From positions 1-59,381 of the forward strand of contig CAMEOT010000018.1 of the NCBI GenBank assembly GCA_945929965.1: a DNA stretch of 59,381 nucleotides, given 5' to 3'. The DNA is from an uncultured Lachnospiraceae bacterium (GTDB lineage: Bacteria; Bacillota; Clostridia; Lachnospirales; Lachnospiraceae). The translations under genes and the position numbers were made by a program. The notes beneath the pieces are model-generated. The model was not told where the DNA came from, made no database searches, and saw nothing but the letters and a program-made list of their open reading frames with translations. Shown piece by piece: positions 35,439 to 44,137 of the stretch (the stretch's first letter is position 1; each line of letters begins with the position of its first letter).

Positions 35439-36212
35439 ATGAAGATTCAGGATTTTTGTGACATGAACAAATTCGAGCAGATCATGAAGAACTGGGCAAG
35501 CAGCACAGGACTGGCAACCGTGGCTGTGGGTGCAGACGGAAAATACATCAGTGACTGTTATAATTTTACGGAGTTCTGTATTGATCTGACGAGAGGAAGC
35601 GCAGAGGGGAAAAAGCGCTGCGAGCAGTGTGACAGAGAAGGCCATGGGGTATATCCCTGCCATGCGGGACTTGTAGATTTTGGTATTCCGATCACACTGG
35701 AGGATGGAACCGTGCTGGGCAGCATTATCGGAGGACAGGTGCTGCCGGAGAATCCGGATGAGGAGAAGTTCCGTCAGACAGCGAGAGAGCTGGGTATTGA
35801 TGAGGATAAATATATTAAGGCCCTGAAAAAGGTAAATGTGAAGACTAAGGAGCAGATAGATGCATCTGCAAATCTGCTGGGAGATGTGATCAACATGTTC
35901 GTGAGAGCCAGCTACGCCAACTGGAAAAACGAGAATCTGGTAGGTGAGCTGAAGGGTGGCATTGCGAAAGCAGCGGAACAGATCGAGGAAGCAACGGACA
36001 AGACCAAGGAAATCGATGGTTATAGTAAGAGACAGCAGATTTTGGCACTGAATGCTTCGATTGAGGCAGCAAGAGCCGGAGATCAGGGCAAGGGATTTGC
36101 GGTGGTAGCAACGGAGGTCCAGAAGCTGGCGAGAGATATGGCGACCTCCAGTGCGGACATTAAGAAGCTGTTGGGAGAGCTGCATGTTACGATCAACCAT
36201 TTGAATCAATAG
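35439..36212 (+). CDS. PocR-domain mini-chemoreceptor (soluble)
   Basis: ATG 35439 follows GTAGGAAG. The 257-residue protein has a PocR ligand-binding domain (about 10-160) with its cysteines ([33 protein letters not shown]), then a helical part holding only the tip of a chemoreceptor signalling domain ([33 protein letters not shown]). There is no membrane helix or HAMP domain. It is a small soluble receptor that would feed CheA if the cell has a chemotaxis array. It precedes a SigD-promoted unit. Confidence 0.9.
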   Translation: MKIQDFCDMNKFEQIMKNWASSTGLATVAVGADGKYISDCYNFTEFCIDLTRGSAEGKKRCEQCDREGHGVYPCHAGLVDFGIPITLEDGTVLGSIIGGQVLPENPDEEKFRQTARELGIDEDKYIKALKKVNVKTKEQIDASANLLGDVINMFVRASYANWKNENLVGELKGGIAKAAEQIEEATDKTKEIDGYSKRQQILALNASIEAARAGDQGKGFAVVATEVQKLARDMATSSADIKKLLGELHVTINHLNQ

Positions 36213-36235
36213 TAATTTAGAATAAAGTTTACAGG

Positions 36236-36282
36236 AAAACCGTTTTTCTGATCCACAAAGGGTGCAGAAAGGCGGTTTTTTG
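36236..36282 (+). terminator. Terminator after the PocR gene
   Basis: AAAACCGTTTTTCTG pairs with CAGAAAGGCGGTTTT over 15 bases with two wobbles, followed by TTTTG. Confidence 0.88.
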
Positions 36283-36313
36283 CACATTTTGCCGGTTTTC
36301 TTTTGATGTGTAT

Positions 36314-36340
36314 CAAAAAGTCGGAGAAACTGTCCGATAT
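36314..36340 (+). promoter_or_regulatory. SigD (sigma-28)-like promoter
   Basis: CAAA (36314-36317), 15 bases, then TCCGATAT (36333-36340) fits the flagellar sigma factor consensus TAAA-N15-GCCGATAT of Firmicutes with two differences. It lies 63 bases before the DUF6033 gene, after the PocR terminator. Confidence 0.6.
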
Positions 36341-36402
36341 TCTCATTAGAGGAACTAGGTAAACAAACGGATTTGGCATCTATTTTCAAGGAGGAGATAA
36401 GT

Positions 36403-37221
36403 ATGACAGATATAGGGGTAAGCAGCATCGGTGCATATGCTGCGCAGAGTAATTACAGCAAGAATACAAAGAACAAGACAATGAAGGATACGACGAGTGC
36501 TGCAGGCACGACCGGCACTTCTGAAGCGAAACAGACGAAGGAAACGATTGGGAATTACGGCAGGACCATCGGTCAGCCGGAGTTGTCGGAGAAGGCGGCG
36601 AAATACTATGAGCAGCTGAAGAAGAAGTACGGAAATTATGATTTTATTCTGGTCAGCAGAGATCAGAAGGAGAATGCAAAAGCCAATGCTGCAAAATATG
36701 CCAACGGATATAAGACGGTCGTCCTCATTGATGAAGGCAAGATCGAACAGATGGCGACGGATGAGAAATTCCGCAAACAGTATGAGGGAATCCTGAGCGG
36801 TGCCGCTGCACAGATACAGCAGTTAAAGACCAGCCTGCAGAGTTCCGGTGCGAATGTCAAGGGCTTTGGAATGCATGTAAATGATGGAGGAACACTGTCA
36901 TTTTTCGCTGTATTGAAGAAATCCAGCGCCGAGCAGAAGGCACGGATCGAGAAAAAGGCTGAGCAGAAGAAAACAGAGAAAAAGGCTGCGGAGAAGAAGG
37001 CAGCTAAGAAAGAAAAGGAAGAACGGCTAAAAGACAAGAAGTCGGATAAGGTAGCAGACAGCAAGGAGGAAGCCGGCACAGAGGATACGGTAACGATCAG
37101 CGCCGGTTCCATAGAAGAACTGTTGTCTAAGATAGAAACCTACAATTTCAACACACGGAGTGACAGTGTGCAGACCGCAGGCGAACGGCAGGTCGGCCAG
37201 AACTTTGACTTCAGAGGGTAA
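36403..37221 (+). CDS. DUF6033 family protein
   Basis: ATG 36403 follows AAGGAGGAG. The 272-residue protein has no signal peptide. It has a low-complexity N-terminal part (Ser, Thr, Asn, Lys), an alpha/beta core (about 55-180; YYEQLKKKYGNYDFILVSRD, KTVVLIDEGKIEQMA), and a Lys/Glu/Ala-rich coiled stretch (about 185-230). The function is unknown. A SigD-like promoter precedes it and the gene at 37233 follows by 11 bases, so the two form an operon possibly tied to motility or a flagellar-type export route. Confidence 0.85.
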   Translation: MTDIGVSSIGAYAAQSNYSKNTKNKTMKDTTSAAGTTGTSEAKQTKETIGNYGRTIGQPELSEKAAKYYEQLKKKYGNYDFILVSRDQKENAKANAAKYANGYKTVVLIDEGKIEQMATDEKFRKQYEGILSGAAAQIQQLKTSLQSSGANVKGFGMHVNDGGTLSFFAVLKKSSAEQKARIEKKAEQKKTEKKAAEKKAAKKEKEERLKDKKSDKVADSKEEAGTEDTVTISAGSIEELLSKIETYNFNTRSDSVQTAGERQVGQNFDFRG

Positions 37222-37232
37222 GGTGAGGTTGC

Positions 37233-38351
37233 ATGATTTCTATGGGGAAGTCCGGAGGTGTTTACGGGAGCGGCAATACCGGTTTGCCGCAGGCATTTTC
37301 CGGAGGAAGAAAGACGCAGAACAATCAGAAGAGTATCTTCGGAGCAAAAAATAAAAGCTCTGTTACCGATATCCGGCGGATGTTGGCGAGAGATGACCGG
37401 AACGGCCAGATGCAGGCGGCGAACAGCTGGAGCCAGGATTCCATCGTTACAAGTTCCCTGAGTTACAGTGAAGCGCTGCGCAATCAGAGGCAGCAGACGA
37501 AGAACACGACGCTGGCGCTGAAGAAATTGAAGTACCAGTTCAAAAATATCTCGTCCAAGATACTGCGGAGCAAGACGTCCCAGGCGGCAAAGCAGGCAGC
37601 CGGGCAGGCGCGGAGAGAAGTCCTGCGCCTGAAACGGCAGAAGCAGAGCGGCAATTATGATGATGACGAGATCGAAGCAGCAATCAACCATGCCAAAGCC
37701 ATGGAGCGTGTAGCGAAGAAAAAGGCGAAACACTTAGAAGAAGAGGAACTGACGAAGGCAGCCGGCGGAATCTGGCAGGGAGACCGGATCAGCGAAGAAG
37801 AAACGAAGGATGCGCAGGACGCAGAAGCGGAAAATGTGCAGAATGCGGAAGAAATGTCAAGGGATCTCTCCGCGTATGAGTATGCAGGCAGTGAGGCGTA
37901 TGAAGGGGATAGCTATGATATATCCGACTATATTGATCTTGGCATAGATGCATTCTATGCGCAGACAGGAGACTTTATGTCGGAAATGAGCGATTTCACC
38001 TCGGAGATGATGCAGGAAATGTCCGATAGCTTACGCGACCTGATGGAAGAGATGGGGCTGGATGGATTATCAGATAATGCGGTCTCTGTGAATAGGGAGA
38101 TGGATCCCGCAGACCTCAAGATGATGAAGATCAAACACCGCAACAAAGAGATGAAAGACATCGCCAAGGCCGATGCTGAGTACCTCAAGGCAGTGTTTGA
38201 CCGTCTGGAGAAAATGAAGGACAATCCCGTCATTCCCTCCGGAGGCGGCGTGAGCTTATCTGCCGGATACTCCGGGACATCTTTTTCTGCCGATGCCGCT
38301 GGAATCGGTGCTCAGGTCGCACCTGCTCCGGTGATCGATATTTCGTTATAA
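37233..38351 (+). CDS. Hypothetical protein, operon partner of DUF6033
   Basis: AAGGTGAGG precedes ATG. The 372-residue protein has a Gly/Ser-rich start, a basic middle part (TTLALKKLKYQFKNISSKIL and following, about 90-180), an acidic Glu/Asp/Tyr segment (about 190-245), a Met-rich amphipathic part (MSEMSDFTSEMMQEMSDSLR), and a Gly/Ser/Ala-rich tail. It has no signal peptide or membrane helix. Low-complexity ends and heptad-like parts recall flagellar or secreted structural proteins, but no family is recognised. A perfect-stem terminator closes the operon. Confidence 0.8.
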   Translation: MISMGKSGGVYGSGNTGLPQAFSGGRKTQNNQKSIFGAKNKSSVTDIRRMLARDDRNGQMQAANSWSQDSIVTSSLSYSEALRNQRQQTKNTTLALKKLKYQFKNISSKILRSKTSQAAKQAAGQARREVLRLKRQKQSGNYDDDEIEAAINHAKAMERVAKKKAKHLEEEELTKAAGGIWQGDRISEEETKDAQDAEAENVQNAEEMSRDLSAYEYAGSEAYEGDSYDISDYIDLGIDAFYAQTGDFMSEMSDFTSEMMQEMSDSLRDLMEEMGLDGLSDNAVSVNREMDPADLKMMKIKHRNKEMKDIAKADAEYLKAVFDRLEKMKDNPVIPSGGGVSLSAGYSGTSFSADAAGIGAQVAPAPVIDISL

Positions 38352-38375
38352 AGTAGTATTCTGAGGAACTTAGGG

Positions 38376-38423
38376 TATCCCGATTTTCATACATTAAAAG
38401 ACATGAAAATCGGGATATTTTTA
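38376..38423 (+). terminator. Terminator of the DUF6033 operon
   Basis: TATCCCGATTTTCAT and ATGAAAATCGGGATA form a perfect 15-bp stem, followed by TTTTTAT. Confidence 0.93.
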
Positions 38424-38435
38424 TAAAAATATGCC

Positions 38436-38491
38436 AACATTTTTGATTTACGTGAAAAACCAGGCAAAAACATTTTTGATTTACGTGAAAA
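38436..38491 (+). repeat. Two direct repeats of 23 bp
   Basis: AACATTTTTGATTTACGTGA plus AAA occurs at 38436-38458 and again at 38469-38491, a 33-base step (three helical turns). TTGACT follows the second copy. Two copies on one face of the helix just before a small gene suggest a binding site for a regulator. Confidence 0.75.
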
Positions 38492-38540
38492 TTGACTTAT
38501 AAGGGAGAAAAAGGAGAGAGCGGATGTATGGTATCCCGGA

Positions 38541-38768
38541 ATGCTGGAAAACAATGCAAAGACCGCGTCCTGTGCGAACTTTTTGCCGGAGGAGATGGTG
38601 GAGGGTGTGGGATATTTTCAGTTTGTTTATGCAGACGGTGAGACAAGGACCTTTCGCTACGCGTCGGAAGAACAGGGATTATGGATAGGTGAGGACGAAC
38701 GCTGCCTGGTGGACGGCCAGGCTTTCTATGACTGGCAGGAGCGTCTGATGGAAGCGGTGCAGAAGTAA
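38541..38768 (+). CDS. Small hypothetical protein (75 aa)
   Basis: The frame reads FLPEEMVEGVGYFQFVYADG, FRYASEEQGLWIGEDER and FYDWQERLMEAVQK, a compact beta-rich protein without signal or membrane helix. The good ribosome binding site (AAAGGAGAGAG) points to ATG 38524 in another frame, so either the start is 38541 or a one-base shift separates the first codons. It was not recognised. Confidence 0.5.
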   Translation: MLENNAKTASCANFLPEEMVEGVGYFQFVYADGETRTFRYASEEQGLWIGEDERCLVDGQAFYDWQERLMEAVQK

Positions 38769-39007
38769 GCACGTGACAGACGGGTCGGTAGAATGTAGAC
38801 TATAATTACAGAGAGTCTATAAAACATCGACTATGCCTTGCCGGGGGTGGATTAAGCTGGCGGATTACACTTATGAGGAAGCTTGGGCGACTTTTAATGA
38901 CTTGATGCCATATGGTGGGTGATAAAGACGGTCTCCGGAAAACTGGTGTTAGAAAGATGAATTAATACATAACAAAAAGATAATAATATATAAGAAACAA
39001 AACGATA
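38769..39007. other. Gene-poor stretch
   Basis: No convincing gene. A 29-codon frame (38833-38922) ends ADYTYEEAWATFNDLMPYGG and looks like a protein tail, but has no ribosome binding site. The rest is AT-rich. Confidence 0.4.
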
Positions 39008-39049
39008 AAATATCAATAGTTTCTACTACACTAGAAACTATTGATATTT
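39008..39049. promoter_or_regulatory. Perfect 17-bp inverted repeat before the ATPase gene
   Basis: AAATATCAATAGTTTCT (39008-39024) and AGAAACTATTGATATTT (39033-39049) pair without mismatch around ACTACACT, with TTCTAC after it. It ends 42 bases before the ATPase start. It can be a terminator for upstream reads or a regulatory hairpin or operator. Confidence 0.75.
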
Positions 39050-39091
39050 TTCTACAAAAATACTATAATAAAAGAACTGGAGGTGGAAGTA

Positions 39092-40303
39092 ATGATTATT
39101 CGGGAAAGATATATGGACAATATCAGAGATTTTATTGATAAACCGGTCATAAAGGTCATCACCGGTATGCGACGAAGCGGAAAAAGTGCCCTATTGGAAT
39201 TGACGAGGCAGGAACTGCTTGGTATGGGCAAAGATCCGGATCATATTATTTATATGAATTTTGAATCATTAAGATACGATCATTTAAAAGAATATAAAGC
39301 TTTATATCGGAACCTGATAGAACTAGAGGAAAAGATTTCGGGAAAATTGTACATTCTCCTGGATGAGATACAGGAAGTGGACGGCTGGCAGCAGGCAATC
39401 AACTCTCTGCGTGTAGATATTGACTGTGATATCTATGTGACCGGGTCGAATGCAAGATTGCTATCCGGAGAACTGGCTACGTTGCTAGCAGGCAGATATG
39501 TGGAGATTCGAGTATATCCTTTGGATTTTAAGGAATATTTAGAGTTTTCTGGAACGAATGAAGGAGAAGCAGAATTGTCCATTCAGGAAAATTTTTCCAA
39601 CTATGTTCGATTTGGGGGGCTGCCGGGCATCCATCAGATGACATGGGAAGAAAGTAGGATTATGCAATATCTTCAGGATATTTATAATTCTGTTTTATTA
39701 AAAGATGTGATTGCAAGGAATAATATCAGAGATACTGCATTATTGGAAAGTATTATTAGATATCTTATGGACAATATCGGAAATACGTTTTCAGCAAAAA
39801 CAATTACTGATTTTTTAAAGAGTCAGGGAAGAAAGCTAAGCATAGAGACAGTTTATAATTATCTAAAGGCTTTGGAGAGCGCATTCCTGATTCATAAGGT
39901 TGTAAGATTTGATATTAAGGGGAAGAAAATACTGGAAACGCAGGAAAAGTATTATCTTTCGGATTTGGGAATCCGACATGCGGTTATGGGATATCAAGAT
40001 AATGATATTGCAGGAGTGTTGGAAAACATTGTATATCAGGAACTGCTTCGCAGAGGATATACAGTGACGATAGGAAAACAGGGTGCTGCAGAAGTGGACT
40101 TTGTGGCAGATAGGCTGGATGAAAGATTATATGTTCAGGTATGCTACATTCTGACACCGGAAAATACAAATCGGGAATTCGCTCCCTTAGAGGCAATCAC
40201 AGATAATTATGAAAAAGTGGTGTTATCTATGGACACTTTATTACACATTAACCGGGGAGGCATCCGACAAAAAAACATTGTAGATTTCCTGTTGGAAAAA
40301 TAA
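39092..40303 (+). CDS. AAA ATPase with DUF4143 domain
   Basis: ATG 39092 follows CTGGAGGTGG. The 403-residue protein has Walker A GMRRSGKS (about residue 24), Walker B LYILLDEIQEVDGW, sensor TGSNARLLSG, and the C-terminal DUF4143 nuclease-like part (GNTFSAKTITDFLKSQGR; VYQELLRRGYTV; EVDFV). This family is widespread in gut anaerobes and archaea. Its role is unknown, though the fold suggests DNA handling. It stands alone after a long inverted repeat. Confidence 0.93.
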   Translation: MIIRERYMDNIRDFIDKPVIKVITGMRRSGKSALLELTRQELLGMGKDPDHIIYMNFESLRYDHLKEYKALYRNLIELEEKISGKLYILLDEIQEVDGWQQAINSLRVDIDCDIYVTGSNARLLSGELATLLAGRYVEIRVYPLDFKEYLEFSGTNEGEAELSIQENFSNYVRFGGLPGIHQMTWEESRIMQYLQDIYNSVLLKDVIARNNIRDTALLESIIRYLMDNIGNTFSAKTITDFLKSQGRKLSIETVYNYLKALESAFLIHKVVRFDIKGKKILETQEKYYLSDLGIRHAVMGYQDNDIAGVLENIVYQELLRRGYTVTIGKQGAAEVDFVADRLDERLYVQVCYILTPENTNREFAPLEAITDNYEKVVLSMDTLLHINRGGIRQKNIVDFLLEK

Positions 40304-40325
40304 AGCAAAATAGAAAGAGGACATT

Positions 40326-40687
40326 ATGAAAAAACAATATAAATTAACAGCATTGGCGCTGACTGCCTGTCTGTACTGGAATATCCCACAGACAAATGGT
40401 ACGTCAACGGCAACAACGCCCGCCTTGAGAACGGAATCTTCTATGGGGCTTCGGTAATGAACGGCTATGCCCAGCCGGACACCTGTTTTATGTTTGCCTA
40501 TGATCTGGAAAATGAGAAGCTGCTGTGGCGGAGCGCCGACCAGACCTACAACAGCATGAATTTCCTTGTGAAAGGAGAAGTGAGCGACCGCCTGCCCCTG
40601 AAAAAGATGCCGGACCTCATGGCAGAGAAGGATGACAAATTGTATGTCCACACCTATAGCTACGATTATGTGATTGAGATATTTTAA
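40326..40687 (+). pseudogene. Remnant of a quinoprotein-like lipoprotein
   Basis: AGAGGAC and ATG 40326 start a lipoprotein signal (MKKQYKLTALALTAC). After a deletion the frame changes to EYPTDKWYVNGNNARLENGI, MFAYDLENEKLLWRSADQTY and LPLKKMPDLMAEKDDKLYVH, the tail of a PQQ-like beta-propeller protein. A second in-frame deletion is likely after FLVKGEV. The gene is dead. Confidence 0.6.
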
Positions 40688-40783
40688 ATTGACAATATCA
40701 AAATAATTAGCATCAGTTAATGAAATTGTGATAAAAATATCGTTTGTGTGAATGCTTGTGGGAGGAGAATTCAGGTAAGGAAA

Positions 40784-41488
40784 ATGAACGAAAAGATGAC
40801 CCAAAAGCAGAAAGTAGTATTTGCAGTTGCGGCAGCAGTGATTGTGCTGGGGATAATTTTGTCTTACGTATGCTATCATTTTATTTATGGGACAAGAATC
40901 ACTTCCCGGGAGGGAGAAGCATACCACAAATTAGAGGGAAAGGGAGTCTACAGCCCGTTAGCGGTGTTTCCTTCCGCAGATATGGACACCGTTTCACAAG
41001 ATTTTTATTATCAGACCCGTGATGAAATATTTGCAGCAACCTGCCAGATCTATTTGGAAAATCAATATACCAGGGAACAGTATGAGGCAGAAACAGAACG
41101 TCTGCGGAATTTGAAATTCTCTTATCAGGATCAGACGAATATGCTCTATCAGGATGAAGAAAATTATTGCAGCGTTGCATATGTGGCAATGGCAAATTGG
41201 ACCGACCGATATGAATATGCCATCACGCTAGACGACAGTAATACCATTATTTATGTCTATTTACAGAACATGGATGCAAAGGACATACATATGCAAGCTG
41301 ATTACCTTCCGAAATATTTTCAGGATAATAATGCCGGAAAGCATCAGGATACAGACCCTATGATCTCGGATTACAGAAGTTTCTATGCGTTCCGGATAGG
41401 AGATCATTATATAGATTGCATGGACTTGGCGGATCAGATTGAAATCGCCGATACCGAGCCGGAGATTCAGGCAGAGGATGTAGCATAG
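40784..41488 (+). CDS. Membrane-anchored hypothetical protein (234 aa)
   Basis: ATG 40784 follows GTAAGGA. The protein has a short cytoplasmic start, one membrane helix (about 10-32, VVFAVAAAVIVLGIILSYV), and an outer domain (EIFAATCQIYLENQYTREQY; CSVAYVAMANWTDRYEYAIT). I do not recognise a family. It has no partner in an operon. Confidence 0.7.
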   Translation: MNEKMTQKQKVVFAVAAAVIVLGIILSYVCYHFIYGTRITSREGEAYHKLEGKGVYSPLAVFPSADMDTVSQDFYYQTRDEIFAATCQIYLENQYTREQYEAETERLRNLKFSYQDQTNMLYQDEENYCSVAYVAMANWTDRYEYAITLDDSNTIIYVYLQNMDAKDIHMQADYLPKYFQDNNAGKHQDTDPMISDYRSFYAFRIGDHYIDCMDLADQIEIADTEPEIQAEDVA

Positions 41489-41606
41489 GAAGTTGAATCT
41501 AATTAATTTCTACAAAATAATGGGGAGTAGCTAACAGATTGCTGTGCGTAATATTTGACAGTATGTTATTCGTTATAGGATAACGGAGTAATAGGCATAC
41601 TATATA

Positions 41607-41640
41607 ATATCTCTGTCGGATCCGTGACAGAGATATTTTT
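41607..41640 (+). terminator. Terminator before the hip genes
   Basis: ATATCTCTGTC and GACAGAGATAT form a perfect 11-bp stem, followed by TTTTTC. Confidence 0.85.
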
Positions 41641-41647
41641 CAATAGT

Positions 41648-41694
41648 GTAAATAAAATTTGACAAAGTAGATATAAATGTTTAATAATATTTAC
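41648..41694 (+). promoter_or_regulatory. hipBA promoter with flanking inverted repeat
   Basis: TTGACA (41659-41664) and TAATAA (41682-41687) are 17 bases apart. GTAAATA (41648-41654) and TATTTAC (41688-41694) flank them as an inverted repeat, a likely site for the HipB repressor. AAGGAG follows before the start. Confidence 0.6.
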
Positions 41695-41710
41695 ATAAGG
41701 AGATGGGATT

Positions 41711-42028
41711 ATGCCGAAAAAAACAATAGTGTTGTTGCCTGAAACAGAAAAAATACTTGAGCAAATGGGACTACAGATAAAGTATGCAAGGCTGCGCAGA
41801 AAATTGACGTCGGAATTGGTTGCGGAAAGAGCAGGAATCAGCAGAGCTACTTTAGTATCCATAGAAAAAGGCTCACCTTCTGTGGCAATGGGGTGCTATG
41901 CGGCTGTGCTTCATGCATTGAATTATATGGATAAGGATTTACTGCTTGTTGCTAAAGATGATGAATTGGGACGGAAATTACAGGATCTTGATTTGCCTGT
42001 AAGAAAGCGCGCACCCAGGAGGGGATAG
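41711..42028 (+). CDS. hipB: HipB-type antitoxin/repressor
   Basis: The 105-residue protein has an Xre-type helix-turn-helix (KYARLRRKLTSELVAERAGI then SRATLVSIEKG, about residues 24-55). Its gene sits 3 bases before hipA. It should hold HipA inactive and repress the operon, as HipB does. The C-terminal tail is basic. The call rests on the fold and on its partner. Confidence 0.9.
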   Translation: MPKKTIVLLPETEKILEQMGLQIKYARLRRKLTSELVAERAGISRATLVSIEKGSPSVAMGCYAAVLHALNYMDKDLLLVAKDDELGRKLQDLDLPVRKRAPRRG

Positions 42029-42031
42029 GGA

Positions 42032-43282
42032 GTGGATAAAGAAAAAAAGATTTTTGTTTTTGCTGATTTTCAGCCTTATCACGAAGAAATTATAGGTACA
42101 ATCTATGTTTCGCAGACGAGAGGAAAGGAATTTTACTCTTTTGAGTATGATCAGAAATGGCTGGAAAAGGGAAATATGATATTAGATCCCGATTTACAGA
42201 TGTATAAGGGAAGGCAATATATTCACGATGATAAGAAGATATTCGGAGTATTTGCCGATTCCTGCCCTGATAGATGGGGACAGCGTCTGATGAAACGCAG
42301 AGAGGAATTGCGTGCCAAAAATGCAGGTGAAAAACCTAGAAAGCTTTTAGACAGTGATTATCTTCTGGGAGTGTATGATGAAGCAAGAATGGGCGGATTG
42401 CGTTTTAAAACGGAGTTGGAAGGTGAATTCTTGTCCAATGACAGGGAATTTGCAACACCACCGTGGACGTCATTAAGAGAACTCGAACAGGCATCGATTG
42501 CGTTTGAAAATGATGAAAAGGGGCTGAATGAGAAATGGTTAAAGCAATTACTTGCTCCCGGATCTTCTTTGGGAGGGGCGAGACCCAAAGCCTCTGTGCT
42601 GGCGACGGATGGCTCACTTTGGATTGCCAAATTTCCGTCTAAACATGATGATTTTAATTCCGGGGCATGGGAAATGGTAGTACATGAACTGGCTGTTATG
42701 TGTGGACTTAATGTTCCGGAGGCAAAAGCTGAAAAATTTTCCAGATTGGGAACGACATTTCTTGTAAAGCGATTTGACAGAATAGAAAGCCGAAGAATTC
42801 ACTTTTCTTCAGCAATGACTATGCTTGGTAAAAAGGATGGTGCAAACGCAGCGGACGGAAGTAGTTATCTTGAAATAGTTTCTTTTCTGAAAGCAAACGG
42901 AGCAACACCTAAAAAAGATATACAGGAATTGTGGAAGCGTATTGTGTTTAGCATGGCAGTGTCCAATACAGACGATCATTTTAGAAATCATGGATTTATT
43001 CTGGAGGAGAAAGGGTGGGTACTTTCTCCGATGTATGATGTGAATCCGGATATTTATGGAGAATTTTTATCACTGAATGTGGACGAAGATAATTCTGCGA
43101 TAGATTTTGATTTGGCAATAGAGGCAGCGCCATACTATGAGATATCAACAGAACAGGCGAAGAAAAATGTCACAGCCATTAGAAAAACGGTAGCAGATAA
43201 TTGGCGGTCACTTGCCGGAAAATATGGAATCAGCCGTGGGGAAATCGAAAGAATGTGTCCGGCATTTCAGGGGGATGTATAG
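42032..43282 (+). CDS. hipA: HipA-type serine/threonine kinase toxin
   Basis: The 416-residue protein starts with GTG, with AGGAGGGG before it. It has the HipA N-lobe (GTIYVSQTRGKEFYSFEYD; FADSCPDRWG), the phosphorylatable Ser loop and ATP site SSLGGARPKASV, the Lys in IAKFPSK, the catalytic SNTDDHFRNHGF, and the metal-binding YDVNP. All key parts are present, so it is probably active. HipA kinases phosphorylate targets such as glutamyl-tRNA synthetase and cause dormancy. The target here is unknown. Confidence 0.93.
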   Translation: MDKEKKIFVFADFQPYHEEIIGTIYVSQTRGKEFYSFEYDQKWLEKGNMILDPDLQMYKGRQYIHDDKKIFGVFADSCPDRWGQRLMKRREELRAKNAGEKPRKLLDSDYLLGVYDEARMGGLRFKTELEGEFLSNDREFATPPWTSLRELEQASIAFENDEKGLNEKWLKQLLAPGSSLGGARPKASVLATDGSLWIAKFPSKHDDFNSGAWEMVVHELAVMCGLNVPEAKAEKFSRLGTTFLVKRFDRIESRRIHFSSAMTMLGKKDGANAADGSSYLEIVSFLKANGATPKKDIQELWKRIVFSMAVSNTDDHFRNHGFILEEKGWVLSPMYDVNPDIYGEFLSLNVDEDNSAIDFDLAIEAAPYYEISTEQAKKNVTAIRKTVADNWRSLAGKYGISRGEIERMCPAFQGDV

Positions 43283-43349
43283 ATATGTAAACGTCAAGGC
43301 TGTTGCGAAATAATTAAGAATCCATGCTGTTAAGTTCATTTGGAGAAAG

Positions 43350-43440
43350 CTGCACCAGCCTGGTGCAGAAATAGATTACAATCGGCAATGGCAGATCAGC
43401 GCATTATGAAATGATTAAATAAACGCACGCGTGCGTTTAT
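43350..43440. terminator. Hairpin and 22-bp palindrome between hipA and tspO
   Basis: CTGCACCA-GCC-TGGTGCAG (43350-43368) is a hairpin. ATAAACGCACGCGTGCGTTT plus AT (43419-43440) is a perfect palindrome without a loop. They lie between the convergent hipA and tspO genes and may end both transcripts, or the palindrome may bind a protein. Confidence 0.5.
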
Positions 43441-43503
43441 AAGATAGCCTTTTGCAATCAAATTAAATAAGTAAAACAGTGTTTCGTTTTTTTGAAAACT
43501 CTT

Positions 43504-43989
43504 TCACCGGTTCAGCCACCACACCCCCAGATTCAGATACCCCGCGAACGCAACCCACACCAGATAAGGCAGTATCAGCCATGCGGCAGGCTTCGAGATG
43601 CGGTAAAAGGCAACGGTAGTGGCGAGAATCAGGATCCATAGAGCGACCAGCCACAAAAAGGCGAAAAGATACCATCCCAGGTTGAAGAACCAGATGGACC
43701 AGAAAAAATTAAAAATAAGCTGTACGGTATACAGGGTGAGGGCTTTCGTGTCCTCACCTTTTTGCATGACAACGAGATAAGAGGCGATTCCCATGAGGAC
43801 GAACAGGATGCTCCACACCACCGGGAAGAGCCACATGGGCGGCGTCAGGGGAGGCTGATTCACTGTTTCAAAGGCTTTCATACCGTCTTTGGTGATCCGG
43901 GCGGAGAGTCCGCCTACCGCCAGAGGGATGGCAACGGCAGTGATGAGGTTTTTCCAGTGAATATTGTGAAATTTGTCGGAGAATTGCAT
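43504..43989 (-). CDS. tspO: TspO/MBR family protein
   Basis: ATG 43989 follows AAAGGAGG. The 161-residue membrane protein has five helices and family features PPLTPPMWLFPVVWSILFVL, near residue 50, and WFFNLGWYLFAFLWL. TspO proteins bind porphyrins and other ligands and take part in stress responses. It is alone on its strand, convergent with hipA. Confidence 0.92.
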   Translation of the reverse strand: MQFSDKFHNIHWKNLITAVAIPLAVGGLSARITKDGMKAFETVNQPPLTPPMWLFPVVWSILFVLMGIASYLVVMQKGEDTKALTLYTVQLIFNFFWSIWFFNLGWYLFAFLWLVALWILILATTVAFYRISKPAAWLILPYLVWVAFAGYLNLGVWWLNR

Positions 43990-44137
43990 GGGAGCCTCCT
44001 TTGAAAATACGATTTTGCATGTGTCAATATCCGTGTATTTCTGATTAGTATTGTATGAAAATGAGATAAAAATTATGTGTCTAGCTATAAAATGAGGACA
44101 AAAATTTGGGACTATCGGCAAACGGAGGTTTTGGTGT

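Noticed and set aside
37258..37461. Extra frames at the start of the 372-residue protein gene
   Set aside because: They overlap the gene in other frames without their own start signals.
38436..38491. CRISPR array
   Set aside because: Only two repeats with a 10-base gap, no further units and no cas genes.
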